Of a DNA stretch of 64,000 nucleotides, positions 18,099 to 26,437 are shown piece by piece. Every line of letters starts with the position of its first letter. Within the stretch, counting starts at the first letter, position 1. The translations under genes and the position numbers were made by a program. Source of the stretch: Niabella sp. GTDB taxonomy: Bacteria > Bacteroidota > Bacteroidia > Chitinophagales > Chitinophagaceae. The notes below the pieces were generated by a model. That model saw nothing but the letters and a program-made list of their open reading frames with translations, had not been told where the DNA came from and made no database searches. The DNA is taken from assembly GCF_030150205.1 (NCBI RefSeq), contig NZ_JASLGT010000034.1, positions 124,001 through 188,000 on the forward strand, given 5' to 3'.

Positions 18099-18269
18099 AC
18101 CGGGAAGTTTATCATCCGGGCACATGATCATACACCGGGGAATATTTATATCAGGTCCATGAAATTAAATGGCAAAACACTGAAAGAACCCTACATTCGT
18201 TTTAATGATATCGTAAACGGAGGCTTGCTGGAACTGTATATGACGGCAATGCCACCCAAACAGCCATAA
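18099..18269 (+). pseudogene. Remnant: C-terminal tail of a GH92 family enzyme
   Basis: In the frame ending at the TAA at 18267-18269 the last 55 codons read TGKFIIRAHDH, GNIYIRSMKLNGKTL and IVNGGLLELYM. This aligns with the C-terminus of the intact GH92 enzyme in this window (KQFIISAPAAS, KYIQRARLNGRVL, LLKGGRLELEM). The part upstream is repeat DNA, so the catalytic region is gone. It is most simply the tail of a second GH92 gene whose body was lost in a deletion that ended in, or was mediated by, the 175-bp repeats. It does not look like a functional gene. Confidence 0.8.
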
Positions 18270-18308
18270 ACTATATTAAAGATTTAAACAGAAGAATAAA
18301 TAACATTT

Positions 18309-19646
18309 ATGAAGCGACTATTTTTATTGAACCTTGTTTTTTTACTGGCCGGGGCGCAGGCGCAAACCGGAAAACTGAACTTGTCGTCCTATGCGGGCCG
18401 GGTAGCTGCAGGTGGCATCAGCAAAAAGGAACTGGCCGCACAGATATTAGCCGATGAGCGGCTGGATACCGTACGGGCCCGTGCCTTGCGCATCTTAACC
18501 GGCTTTAATGCCGGTACCGGTTACGGAGAAATCTGGATCCGCGATTTTAATACCTTTATTAAGGGATCGCTGAAGGCGCGGGATCAAAAGGATGTAAAGG
18601 ATGCCTTGTTATTGTTCTTTAAAATACAGGGTGCGGATGGTAATATTCCCGATGGGGCCATCAATAAAAAGCAGGCGAATATTGGTTATAAGTACAGCTA
18701 TTCCAACCTGGCTCCGGACTGGGCCGCGCATAAGAATACGGTGGAAACCGACCAGGAATCTTCACTGGTGCAGGCGGTAAAAAAATACATCGATGTAACC
18801 GGGGATAAAAGTATTTTACAGGAAACGATCGGCGGGCAAACGGTATTGCAGCGGCTGGAAGCGGCATTGAATTATGTAATGACTGAACGCTGGTCAAAAG
18901 AATACGGACTGGTAAAAGGTGCTACCACCATCGACTGGGGTGATGTACAACCCGAAAAGGGCTGGGGCGTAGCCTTAAATGAAAAAACAAAATGGGCCAT
19001 TGATATTTATGATAACGCCATGTTTGTAATGGCTCTTAATGATTTTATCGGGATGACGCCGGAATCCGGAGCCCTGCATAAAAAATGGCAGACTACGGCC
19101 AATACCATTAAAAAGAATATCCGTAAACATCTTTGGGATGCCGGCCGCGCTAAATACATTCCCCATATTTATTTAAACGGAAGCCCGTTCTCAAAGAATT
19201 TTGATGAGCGCAGCATCCTGTATACCGGCGGTACCACCTGTGCCATCCTGGCCGGCATGCACAGCGGCAAGGAGATCAAAAAGATCAACGACCAGTTTTT
19301 GCTGGCGGCAGAGAAAGAAAAATTTGCAACGATCGGTATGACGGTTTACCCGCCGTACCCGGTGGAAGAATTTCCCAATATGGCGGCCTACCATTATCAG
19401 AATGCTGGTGACTGGACCTGGTTTGGCGGACGGATGATCCATGCCCTGGCGGCCAACGGCATGGCACAGGAAGCATACGCGGAGATGAGCCCGATGATCG
19501 ACCGGGTATTGAAGAATAAAGGTTTTTACGAATGGTACGATGTGCGCAATGGCAAGGCCTCCGGCTCCGGCGATTTCAGGGGAGAAGCCGGTGTGCTGTA
19601 TGATGCGATTGAACTATTGAGAGACTGGGCGAGGGGAGTGAAGTAG
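18309..19646 (+). CDS. Secreted six-hairpin-fold glycosidase, family not resolved
   Basis: 445 aa with signal peptide MKRLFLLNLVFLLAGAQAQ. The pattern of helical hairpins with GYGEIWIRDFN (about residue 75), GNIPDGAI, ETDQESSLVQAV, TTIDWGDVQ, YDNAMFVMAL, DWTWFGGRMIHALA and GSGDFRGEAGVLYDAIELL is that of (alpha/alpha)6 glycosidases. IWIRD and ETDQE have the look of the catalytic-site loops in the GH15/GH63-like clan. I cannot assign a GH number; GH125 (alpha-mannosidase) was considered but its hallmark strings are not evident. Lies between the GH92 remnant and the intact GH92 gene, so it probably works on the same glycan in the periplasm or at the surface. Confidence 0.75.
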   Translation: MKRLFLLNLVFLLAGAQAQTGKLNLSSYAGRVAAGGISKKELAAQILADERLDTVRARALRILTGFNAGTGYGEIWIRDFNTFIKGSLKARDQKDVKDALLLFFKIQGADGNIPDGAINKKQANIGYKYSYSNLAPDWAAHKNTVETDQESSLVQAVKKYIDVTGDKSILQETIGGQTVLQRLEAALNYVMTERWSKEYGLVKGATTIDWGDVQPEKGWGVALNEKTKWAIDIYDNAMFVMALNDFIGMTPESGALHKKWQTTANTIKKNIRKHLWDAGRAKYIPHIYLNGSPFSKNFDERSILYTGGTTCAILAGMHSGKEIKKINDQFLLAAEKEKFATIGMTVYPPYPVEEFPNMAAYHYQNAGDWTWFGGRMIHALAANGMAQEAYAEMSPMIDRVLKNKGFYEWYDVRNGKASGSGDFRGEAGVLYDAIELLRDWARGVK

Positions 19647-19647
19647 G

Positions 19648-19832
19648 GGATAGGCAATAGTGAATAGTTAATAGTGAGAAGTGAATGGGGAATAGGTAAT
19701 GATGAATCAACGTCGTTGTCGAAGCTATCCTTGCGCACCTTGCGTGCACCTTGCGGTTTGATTTGAACCGCGAAGGTCGCAAAGCATCCGCTAAGATCGC
19801 AACGAAGGTCGCAACGAAGGTCGTTATAGTAG
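19648..19832. repeat. Low-complexity repeats between the two glycosidase genes
   Basis: 19648-19720 is a degenerate 7-8 bp GAATAGT/GTGAATG array. 19735-19830 holds CCTTGCGCACCTTGCGTGCACCTTGCGG facing GAACCGCGAAGGTCGC, an imperfect inverted repeat, and then GATCGCAACGAAG/GTCGCAACGAAG units of about 12 bp. No gene. The GCGAAGGTCGCAAAG motif is of a kind often seen between genes in this phylum. Confidence 0.6.
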
Positions 19833-19913
19833 TTGTCCTTGCTAAGCCTTGGTTCGTGTCCGCACGAACCGGCAATAAGACCCAATCAGATACAATTTAA
19901 TATCCATGATCGT

Positions 19914-22900
19914 ATGCATAAACATATTTTGCTGAAAACATGCTTGTCCGTTTATTTGATAGCGGTAACACTGCTCTGTAACAGCCAGGAGCGGGTGCTC
20001 TGGAGCATCGGGAAAAAAGACAACAGCGCCGCAGAATTTGCATTGGCTCCCGGCCGGTACCAGGATTTTTTGAAGGAAGATTTTGGATGGGAGAACCGGC
20101 AATACATCATCGGGCAATCGGATCCAAAGAAAGACTGGCCCTATGTATTGCCCGGTCCGGCCGATGCCTGGGGCGGCACCAGTCCTACCGCCGGCATCCG
20201 CACCCAGGTACTGAACCTGTTGTTTGATCTGAAAGCTGTGGATCCGGAGGCTGCCAATGCCCTCATCGTAGACATCCTGCATACCCATTTCAATAAACCG
20301 CCGTATTTAAAAGTTACGGTTAACGGACAGTCCTGGAATTTCCGTTTGCCCAAAGGAACCAACGAAGCGGCGCTCACCGGTGATAACCGCAATCCCCTGC
20401 AGCATACGATTACGATACCACTGGATGCTGCCATCCTCCGAACAGGGACGAACGAAATACAGCTGACGAGTCTCGAAGGTTCCTGGCTGGTGTTTGATGA
20501 TCTTCGCATGACGGGCAGCGGCAAAACCAGTCTGAACCCCGTGCCGGCACCCGTACGGATCCGCAATGTAAAAGCCGCTCCCTGGAAACGGGATGCTGAC
20601 ACACAACCCCTGCTGGTGGATATCGTACATACAGATGGCCGGCCCATGTTAAATGTGCAGCTGGATGGCCGCACCATTTTTAATAAAAGACTGGAGGCGG
20701 GTGCAGCAATACTGGAAGTGCCCATGCCGGCAGCAACAAAGAACATCCGCAGCAGTTATACCATTTTTGCGGATGGGAAGCCGGTGACTTCCGGCACGGT
20801 TGCTCGCAACCCGCAACCGCTGGTGCAGCCTTCGGATTATGTGAATACATTCCTGGGTACGGCGCATTCCCGGTGGATGATTGCCCCGGGCCCCTGGATG
20901 CCGTTTAGCATGGTAAAGGTCAGTCCGGATAACCAGAATGCCGGCTGGCAGGCGGGCTATGATCCCGTATTTGAAAGCATTGGTACGTTTAGTCATGTAC
21001 ACGAGTGGACCATGGCCGGGTTGGGTATGTTGCCGGTGAATGGACCGCTGAAGATAAAAATGGGCGACGAGTCCGCCCTGAAAAATGATACAACGGGGTA
21101 TCGCTCGCGGATCAATAAAGCTACGGAGGAAGCGCCGCTTGGTTATTATAAAGCCGATCTGATCAACTATGGGATTAAAGCTGAACTGACATCCACTACC
21201 CGTTGCAGTTTTCAGCGCTATACCTATCCGCAGCAGCAGGACGGGCGCATCATGATCGATCTGAAAATTCCGGCGGAGTATGATTATAAAATTCTCAACG
21301 CCCGGCTTACGCAGGTGGATGCGCATACGATAGAGGGATATAGCGTACAGCAATCAAAAAATGTATGGTCGGCCGATGCGGATCAGGATTATACCATTTA
21401 TTTCCGGATCGAGTTTGACCGGCCCATCAAGAAAATGGGTGGCTGGGTCAATGATGCGGTAACCGGCGGAGACCGGTTGAATGCGGAGCACCCGGATCAG
21501 ATGGGTTGCTATGTGGAATTTGACACGCACCAAACGCCCGTGGTACAGGTGCGAACCGGCATCTCGTATGTGGATGCCGCAGGTGCCCGGCGCAACCTGC
21601 AGGAAGAGGTGACTACACCATTTGGCTGGGATTTCAATGCCGTACGGCAACACCAGGTAAACGCATGGAATGACCTGCTGGGCCGGGTAACCATTACCAG
21701 TGACGACAGCCGGGAAAAGATGCGGTTCTATACCAATCTTTACCGGAGCTTTTGCCGGAATACGTTCAGCGATGTAGACGGGCGTTGGGTAGATGCCACC
21801 GAAAAGATACAACAGCTGAACAATCCTGGAGACCGTGCACTGGGTTGCGACGCCTTCTGGAACACGTTCTGGAACCTGAACCAGGTATGGAACCTGGTAG
21901 CGCCCGAATGGTCCGGCAAATGGGTGCGTTCGCAACTGGCCATGTTTGATGCCAATGGCTGGCTGGCTAAAGGGCCGGCGGGGATGGAATACATCCCGGT
22001 AATGGTGGGTGAACACGAGATTCCGTTGCTGGTAAGTGCTTACCAGATGGGCATCCGGGATTATGATACCGGTAAGCTGTTTAAGGCCGTGGTGAAGACC
22101 GCTACCTCCAAACCGGAGCGCGTGGGCAACGGGTTTGCCGGCAACAGGGATATTGAAGCGTTTTTAAAATACAAATATGTACCGGCCGACAAAGGGCGGT
22201 TTTCCAACACCCTCGAATACGCCTATGATAACTGGACGGTGGGGCAGCTGGCAACGGCCATGCGCCGGCCCGAAGCCGCCGTTTTTATGGATAGGGGCAG
22301 CTGGTGGAAAAATGCCATCGATACGGTTTCCGGGTATGCCCGCATGCGGTACAGCAACGGGCAATGGGAACAAAAATTTGATCCCTATAAATCCGGCGCC
22401 AATCACCAGTATGTAGAGGGCAATGCCTGGCAGCTTACGTATTTTGTACCACAGGATGTGCCGGCGCTGATGCATGCGGTGGGCAGGGAGCGTTTCACAG
22501 ACCGGTTGACAAAAGGGTTTAAAGCCAGTGAACCCTGGCGTTATAATGCACCGGGTGACCAGTATTGGGATTTTCCCGTGGTACAGGGCAATCAGCAATC
22601 CATGCATTTTGCCTTCCTGTTCAACTGGGCCGGCGAGCCCTGGCAAACACAGCAATGGAGCCGTTCCATCCTCGCCCGGTATTATGGTTTTGGTACGGCC
22701 GATGCCTACCTGGGCGATGAAGACCAGGGGCAGATGAGTAGCTGGTTTGTAATGGCGGCGCTGGGCCTGTTTCAAACGGATGGCGGTTGCAATGTGATCC
22801 CCGAATATGAAATCACCAGTCCGCTGTATAAAAAAGCAGTCATTGACCTGGGGAGCCGGTATGGCCGCGGAAAGCAATTTATCATCAGTGCGCCTGCAGC

Positions 22901-23051
22901 ATCAAAGGAAAATAAATACATACAACGGGCGCGGCTCAACGGACGTGTGCTGAATAGCTTCCGTTTTCCCGCCGGCGAACTGCTCAAAGGCGGCCGGTTG
23001 GAGCTGGAGATGGGGCCAGCGCCCAATAAGGCCTGGGGCACAGGCAATTGA
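19914..23051 (+). CDS. GH92 alpha-mannosidase-family enzyme with N-terminal beta-sandwich extension
   Basis: 1045 aa from the ATG at 19914 (signal MHKHILLKTCLSVYLIAVTL...SQ); an upstream in-frame TTG at 19833 lacks support. Residues 30-300 precede the catalytic part and resemble the carbohydrate-binding region of family 4 polysaccharide lyases (WSIGKKDNSAAEF, LLFDLKAVD, LKVTVNGQSW, GTNEIQLTS). From about 305 the GH92 modules follow: YVNTFLGTAHSRW, SHVHEWTMAGLG, DAFWNTFWNL, LEYAYDNWTVGQLA, YVEGNAWQLTYFVPQDV and GDEDQGQMSSWFVMAALGLF. GH92 enzymes are calcium-dependent exo-alpha-mannosidases. Most are about 730-770 aa, so the extra N-terminus is unusual. Exported; trims alpha-mannosides for the SusC/D pair. 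Confidence 0.93.
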   Translation: MHKHILLKTCLSVYLIAVTLLCNSQERVLWSIGKKDNSAAEFALAPGRYQDFLKEDFGWENRQYIIGQSDPKKDWPYVLPGPADAWGGTSPTAGIRTQVLNLLFDLKAVDPEAANALIVDILHTHFNKPPYLKVTVNGQSWNFRLPKGTNEAALTGDNRNPLQHTITIPLDAAILRTGTNEIQLTSLEGSWLVFDDLRMTGSGKTSLNPVPAPVRIRNVKAAPWKRDADTQPLLVDIVHTDGRPMLNVQLDGRTIFNKRLEAGAAILEVPMPAATKNIRSSYTIFADGKPVTSGTVARNPQPLVQPSDYVNTFLGTAHSRWMIAPGPWMPFSMVKVSPDNQNAGWQAGYDPVFESIGTFSHVHEWTMAGLGMLPVNGPLKIKMGDESALKNDTTGYRSRINKATEEAPLGYYKADLINYGIKAELTSTTRCSFQRYTYPQQQDGRIMIDLKIPAEYDYKILNARLTQVDAHTIEGYSVQQSKNVWSADADQDYTIYFRIEFDRPIKKMGGWVNDAVTGGDRLNAEHPDQMGCYVEFDTHQTPVVQVRTGISYVDAAGARRNLQEEVTTPFGWDFNAVRQHQVNAWNDLLGRVTITSDDSREKMRFYTNLYRSFCRNTFSDVDGRWVDATEKIQQLNNPGDRALGCDAFWNTFWNLNQVWNLVAPEWSGKWVRSQLAMFDANGWLAKGPAGMEYIPVMVGEHEIPLLVSAYQMGIRDYDTGKLFKAVVKTATSKPERVGNGFAGNRDIEAFLKYKYVPADKGRFSNTLEYAYDNWTVGQLATAMRRPEAAVFMDRGSWWKNAIDTVSGYARMRYSNGQWEQKFDPYKSGANHQYVEGNAWQLTYFVPQDVPALMHAVGRERFTDRLTKGFKASEPWRYNAPGDQYWDFPVVQGNQQSMHFAFLFNWAGEPWQTQQWSRSILARYYGFGTADAYLGDEDQGQMSSWFVMAALGLFQTDGGCNVIPEYEITSPLYKKAVIDLGSRYGRGKQFIISAPAASKENKYIQRARLNGRVLNSFRFPAGELLKGGRLELEMGPAPNKAWGTGN

Positions 23052-23096
23052 TTTTCCTTGGCGTTATACGAATCAATGCCGCACCTGCTGATCCGT

Positions 23097-23318
23097 TTAG
23101 TTGGATGCAGCAGCCTTAATATCGAAAATATGGTTGCTTTTTAACCAGCGTTTGAATTTTTCAGGGTGCTCGGGTATAAAATGCACGATGCTTTTATTTT
23201 GAAGCATAATCGAAAATATACCGGAGGATTCAGCATATTTATACAGCTGCTCATGTGTATAATGAAAACCGGGATAACCGGCCGCGCTTGTAGTATGGGT
23301 ATCTGATGTCATAGGCAT
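23097..23318 (-). CDS. Small hypothetical protein
   Basis: 73 aa, not recognised. The body (YTHEQLYKYAESSGIFS, VHFIPEHPEKFKRWLKSNHIFDI) looks like a genuine small soluble protein. It starts at MPMTSD (or the second Met) and stands alone between the convergent GH92 and the M1 peptidase. No membrane segment. Confidence 0.6.
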   Translation of the reverse strand: MPMTSDTHTTSAAGYPGFHYTHEQLYKYAESSGIFSIMLQNKSIVHFIPEHPEKFKRWLKSNHIFDIKAAASN

Positions 23319-23756
23319 TCGTTGCTCATTGTGATTGGTATTCCTGAAATCCGGCGCAATTTATACCAGTTTATAGGAATGGCAAATTAACACAGGTTAA
23401 TTTATATGGTTGGGCGCGGCTGCATGCAAAAAAAGTGATACCGGTTTTAGTCTCATAGCTCACAGATTTCACAGATTTGCATAGAAGCCACAATATCCCA
23501 TTACAATATGTGTCTGTGAGCATCGGTGTAATCCGTGAAGAAATTGAAGTTACTTTAAGAACGAAAGCCACAAAGGCGACCCTGGTATAGCGTTCAGCAA
23601 TCAGCTATGGCGTTCCCTGTAGGGAGTAATAAATCTATTGCAGATCCGCTTTGAATAAATGATCTGCTACCCCGGACGGGATCATCTGAAAACGGATAGC
23701 TGACGGCTAAAACTTAAAGCGGATCGTCAATGCGACGTGCGTCTGATCTGCCCGCC
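23319..23756. other. Intergenic stretch with repeat fragments
   Basis: No gene. Contains CACAGATTTCACAGATTTGC facing CTGTGAGCATCGGTGTAATC at 23461-23545, an imperfect inverted repeat of a common intergenic kind. A degenerate CTGANNN heptamer run (CTGAAAA, CGGATAG, CTGACGG, CTAAAAC) is at 23686-23713, just downstream of the M1 peptidase stop. Confidence 0.5.
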
Positions 23757-26324
23757 TTACCGTGCAATCATCCGCGCCCTTCGCAGGTTGTCGGTGCCCT
23801 GCAGGATCTTTGCTTTTAAATTGGGATCCAGCTGCGGGTGGGTCTGCAGGAAACGGGTTACAATATCAAAGGCCGATGCCGACTGGTAGCTGCCAAAGCT
23901 GGACTGAATCCAGTTTCCCGGGAAGAAGATATCCCCTGTACGCTGGATCTCCGGCAGCAGTTCCAGTGTCTTTTCAAGATATTTTTCTGCAGAAGGTTGC
24001 CGGAGCGGATGATGCAGGTAGCCTAGCGCGGTACCCACTGCAGACTCGTTCGACCGGTTTTCGCGTTTTTGCAGGCCGGAGAAGAATGCATCGCGAACAA
24101 CGGTGTCACGCGAAAGCGCCGGCATGATGATGCGGAACCGTTTAACGCGGTCGGGATCTTTGATCCGGCGCAGTTGCTGCTGCAGGATGCTGTCCCCGTT
24201 TTTATTTCTCAATGCCAGGACAAAGGCCAGGCTGGTATAGTCTTCTTCTTTCAACACAACATTCGCCGGCGGGCCCTGGCTATACCAGATAGCATAGAGT
24301 CGCGCTACGGCGGCCTCTGTTTCAAAAACCGATTGATAGCAGCCAAACAGGATCTTTTTGTTATTCGGACTTTTTTGCTGTTGCAGGGCGCTCCAGATGC
24401 TGTTTTCCAAACGGCCCGCCCATTCCCGGCGTTTTGCTGGCGTCATAAAGTTCCAATAGATGGCGCTGATATAGCCGGTGAGCAGACGCATATTTAATTC
24501 AACCGTTTCTTTATTTAGGCCGTCTGCAAAGAGCTGCAGCAGTTGTGCCGGGGTATTGTAACGGCCGTTAAGCATATTCTCATACAATGTAATATACGCA
24601 GAGGCGCGACTTACATAATTATCGATCGTAAATAAGTGCGAAAGCATGGCCGTATCAACCGGCCATACGCCATAGCCCATACCCGATGCATTGAACTGGA
24701 TGAACAGCGGTTGTTTACGCTCCGTAGCTCGTGGTACTTCCTGCGCCGCCAGGCTATCGCTGACGGTAATAGTACGAACCAGTCCTTTATAATAAAAGCT
24801 AATGTCAAAACGCTGCGGCCAGACGCGGCTATTGCCGGATTCCGGTTTTTGAAAAACAGAAAAGCCGGTGATCTGGTTACCGGGTGGATCATAGGTTGCC
24901 TGGTAGTCAAATACCGGCCGGCCCGGTTCATTTACCCACACCGCATTCCAGGCGTTGAGATCCGCCGGGGTACCGGCATCCAGGATCCGGATCAGGTCGG
25001 GCCAGGAAGCGTTTTTGAAGGCGTAGGTCTTCAGGTATTGTTGGATGCCGTTTTGAAAAGCAGCCGGCCCCATCAGCTCCTCCAGTTGCCGCATCATCAC
25101 CGGCGATTTATGATAAATGATCCCACCGTAAAGGGTTCCTGCCTTTTCCAGGTTTTCCAGGGGTTGCCGGATGGGGTTGGCGCCGGTGGTACGGTCGATG
25201 GCATAGGCAGGGGGGAGATGGTCGGTCAAAAATTTCAATGAAAAACCCTGTTCATGTCCGGGGATGGCGGTGGCTTTATCGGCCATAAAATTGGCAAAGA
25301 CCTCTTTCATCCATACATCCGAGAACCAGCTCATCGTAACAAGGTCTCCAAACCACATATGTGCGGCTTCGTGTGCCAGTAACTGTGCCCGGCTGTTGAG
25401 CTGGCCTTCGGTAGCGTCGCGGGTAAGGAAGAGGGTAGATGCCTGTAATAAGATGGCGCCCGGGTGCTCCATGCCCCCAAACTGGAAATCGGGTATGGCC
25501 ACCAGACCGTGTTTTTGGAAAGGATAGGGAATGCCGGTCCACTGTTCGTAAAAACGGATTACTTTTTTGTACTGATCGAAGATTGGCTGCAGGCTGTTAC
25601 GGATCTTTTCGGAGTCGGTTTCGCGGTACAGGAATTCAATTTCCTGGTTGCCAAATGCTTCACGGGCGCGATTGAATTTTCCGGCAACAAATGAAAACAG
25701 GTAGGTGCTGATTTTGTCTGAAGGGGCAAAGTGAAGCGTCTTGCGTCCGTTGCTGATGGCAGAATCCCGCAGCTGGCCATTGGCGATGGCGGCCCAGTGT
25801 TGTGGAATCACCAGGCTGAGCGTAAAAATGGCTTTTAGATCGGGCTGGTCAAAACAGGGAAAGGCCGTTCGCGCCCGGTCGGGTACAAACAAGGTATATA
25901 AGAAATCATCCCGGCGGTTTAATGCATTGTTGCCGGCTATAAAATCAATGGCAATGGTGTTACTTCCTTTTTTTAGCAACCCTTCTTCAATGATGATATG
26001 CTCATTCCGGTATTGAAGCGGTGTTTCTTTTCCGTTTACCACGATCTTTTTTACCTGCTGTGCATCTTCTTTAAAGTCGAGCAACAGCGGCGTTGTTGAT
26101 TTACCGGAATACCGGAATTGTAATTGTTCCCGGGCGGTAATGGGCGCTGCTTTATTTTCCGGGATATCGAACAACAGGACATACTGAAGATCGCTAACCG
26201 TATGCTTACGGGTGTTGGCCAATGTATCAGAAACACCGCTGCTGATGGCGGTTTCTTTTGACCGTTCCCTGCATGCCGTGATGCTGAACACGAATAAGAG
26301 AAAGTAAACCGGTATGCATTTCAT
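23757..26324 (-). CDS. M1-family metallo-aminopeptidase, lipoprotein
   Basis: 855 aa. Lipoprotein signal MKCIPVYFLLFVFSITAC with C18. The N-terminal beta domain is followed by the substrate-anchoring loop GGMEHPG (283-289, the GAMEN equivalent) and the zinc site HEAAH at 318-322 with E341 exactly 18 residues on (HExxH-x18-E). C-terminal helical domain to residue 855. Predicted to cleave N-terminal residues from peptides at the cell envelope. Monocistronic between small repeats. The DQPD string at 159-162 is also a family hallmark. Confidence 0.94.
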   Translation of the reverse strand: MKCIPVYFLLFVFSITACRERSKETAISSGVSDTLANTRKHTVSDLQYVLLFDIPENKAAPITAREQLQFRYSGKSTTPLLLDFKEDAQQVKKIVVNGKETPLQYRNEHIIIEEGLLKKGSNTIAIDFIAGNNALNRRDDFLYTLFVPDRARTAFPCFDQPDLKAIFTLSLVIPQHWAAIANGQLRDSAISNGRKTLHFAPSDKISTYLFSFVAGKFNRAREAFGNQEIEFLYRETDSEKIRNSLQPIFDQYKKVIRFYEQWTGIPYPFQKHGLVAIPDFQFGGMEHPGAILLQASTLFLTRDATEGQLNSRAQLLAHEAAHMWFGDLVTMSWFSDVWMKEVFANFMADKATAIPGHEQGFSLKFLTDHLPPAYAIDRTTGANPIRQPLENLEKAGTLYGGIIYHKSPVMMRQLEELMGPAAFQNGIQQYLKTYAFKNASWPDLIRILDAGTPADLNAWNAVWVNEPGRPVFDYQATYDPPGNQITGFSVFQKPESGNSRVWPQRFDISFYYKGLVRTITVSDSLAAQEVPRATERKQPLFIQFNASGMGYGVWPVDTAMLSHLFTIDNYVSRASAYITLYENMLNGRYNTPAQLLQLFADGLNKETVELNMRLLTGYISAIYWNFMTPAKRREWAGRLENSIWSALQQQKSPNNKKILFGCYQSVFETEAAVARLYAIWYSQGPPANVVLKEEDYTSLAFVLALRNKNGDSILQQQLRRIKDPDRVKRFRIIMPALSRDTVVRDAFFSGLQKRENRSNESAVGTALGYLHHPLRQPSAEKYLEKTLELLPEIQRTGDIFFPGNWIQSSFGSYQSASAFDIVTRFLQTHPQLDPNLKAKILQGTDNLRRARMIAR

Positions 26325-26437
26325 AGTTGTAAAGATATTGCGGTTTTGTTTGTGCTGTTTAAAGTATTTACCCGGTATGCGCGGAAGGGATGCCGGGTTT
26401 GGTTATATTAGCAAACATTTATTACGATCGTTTGGCA

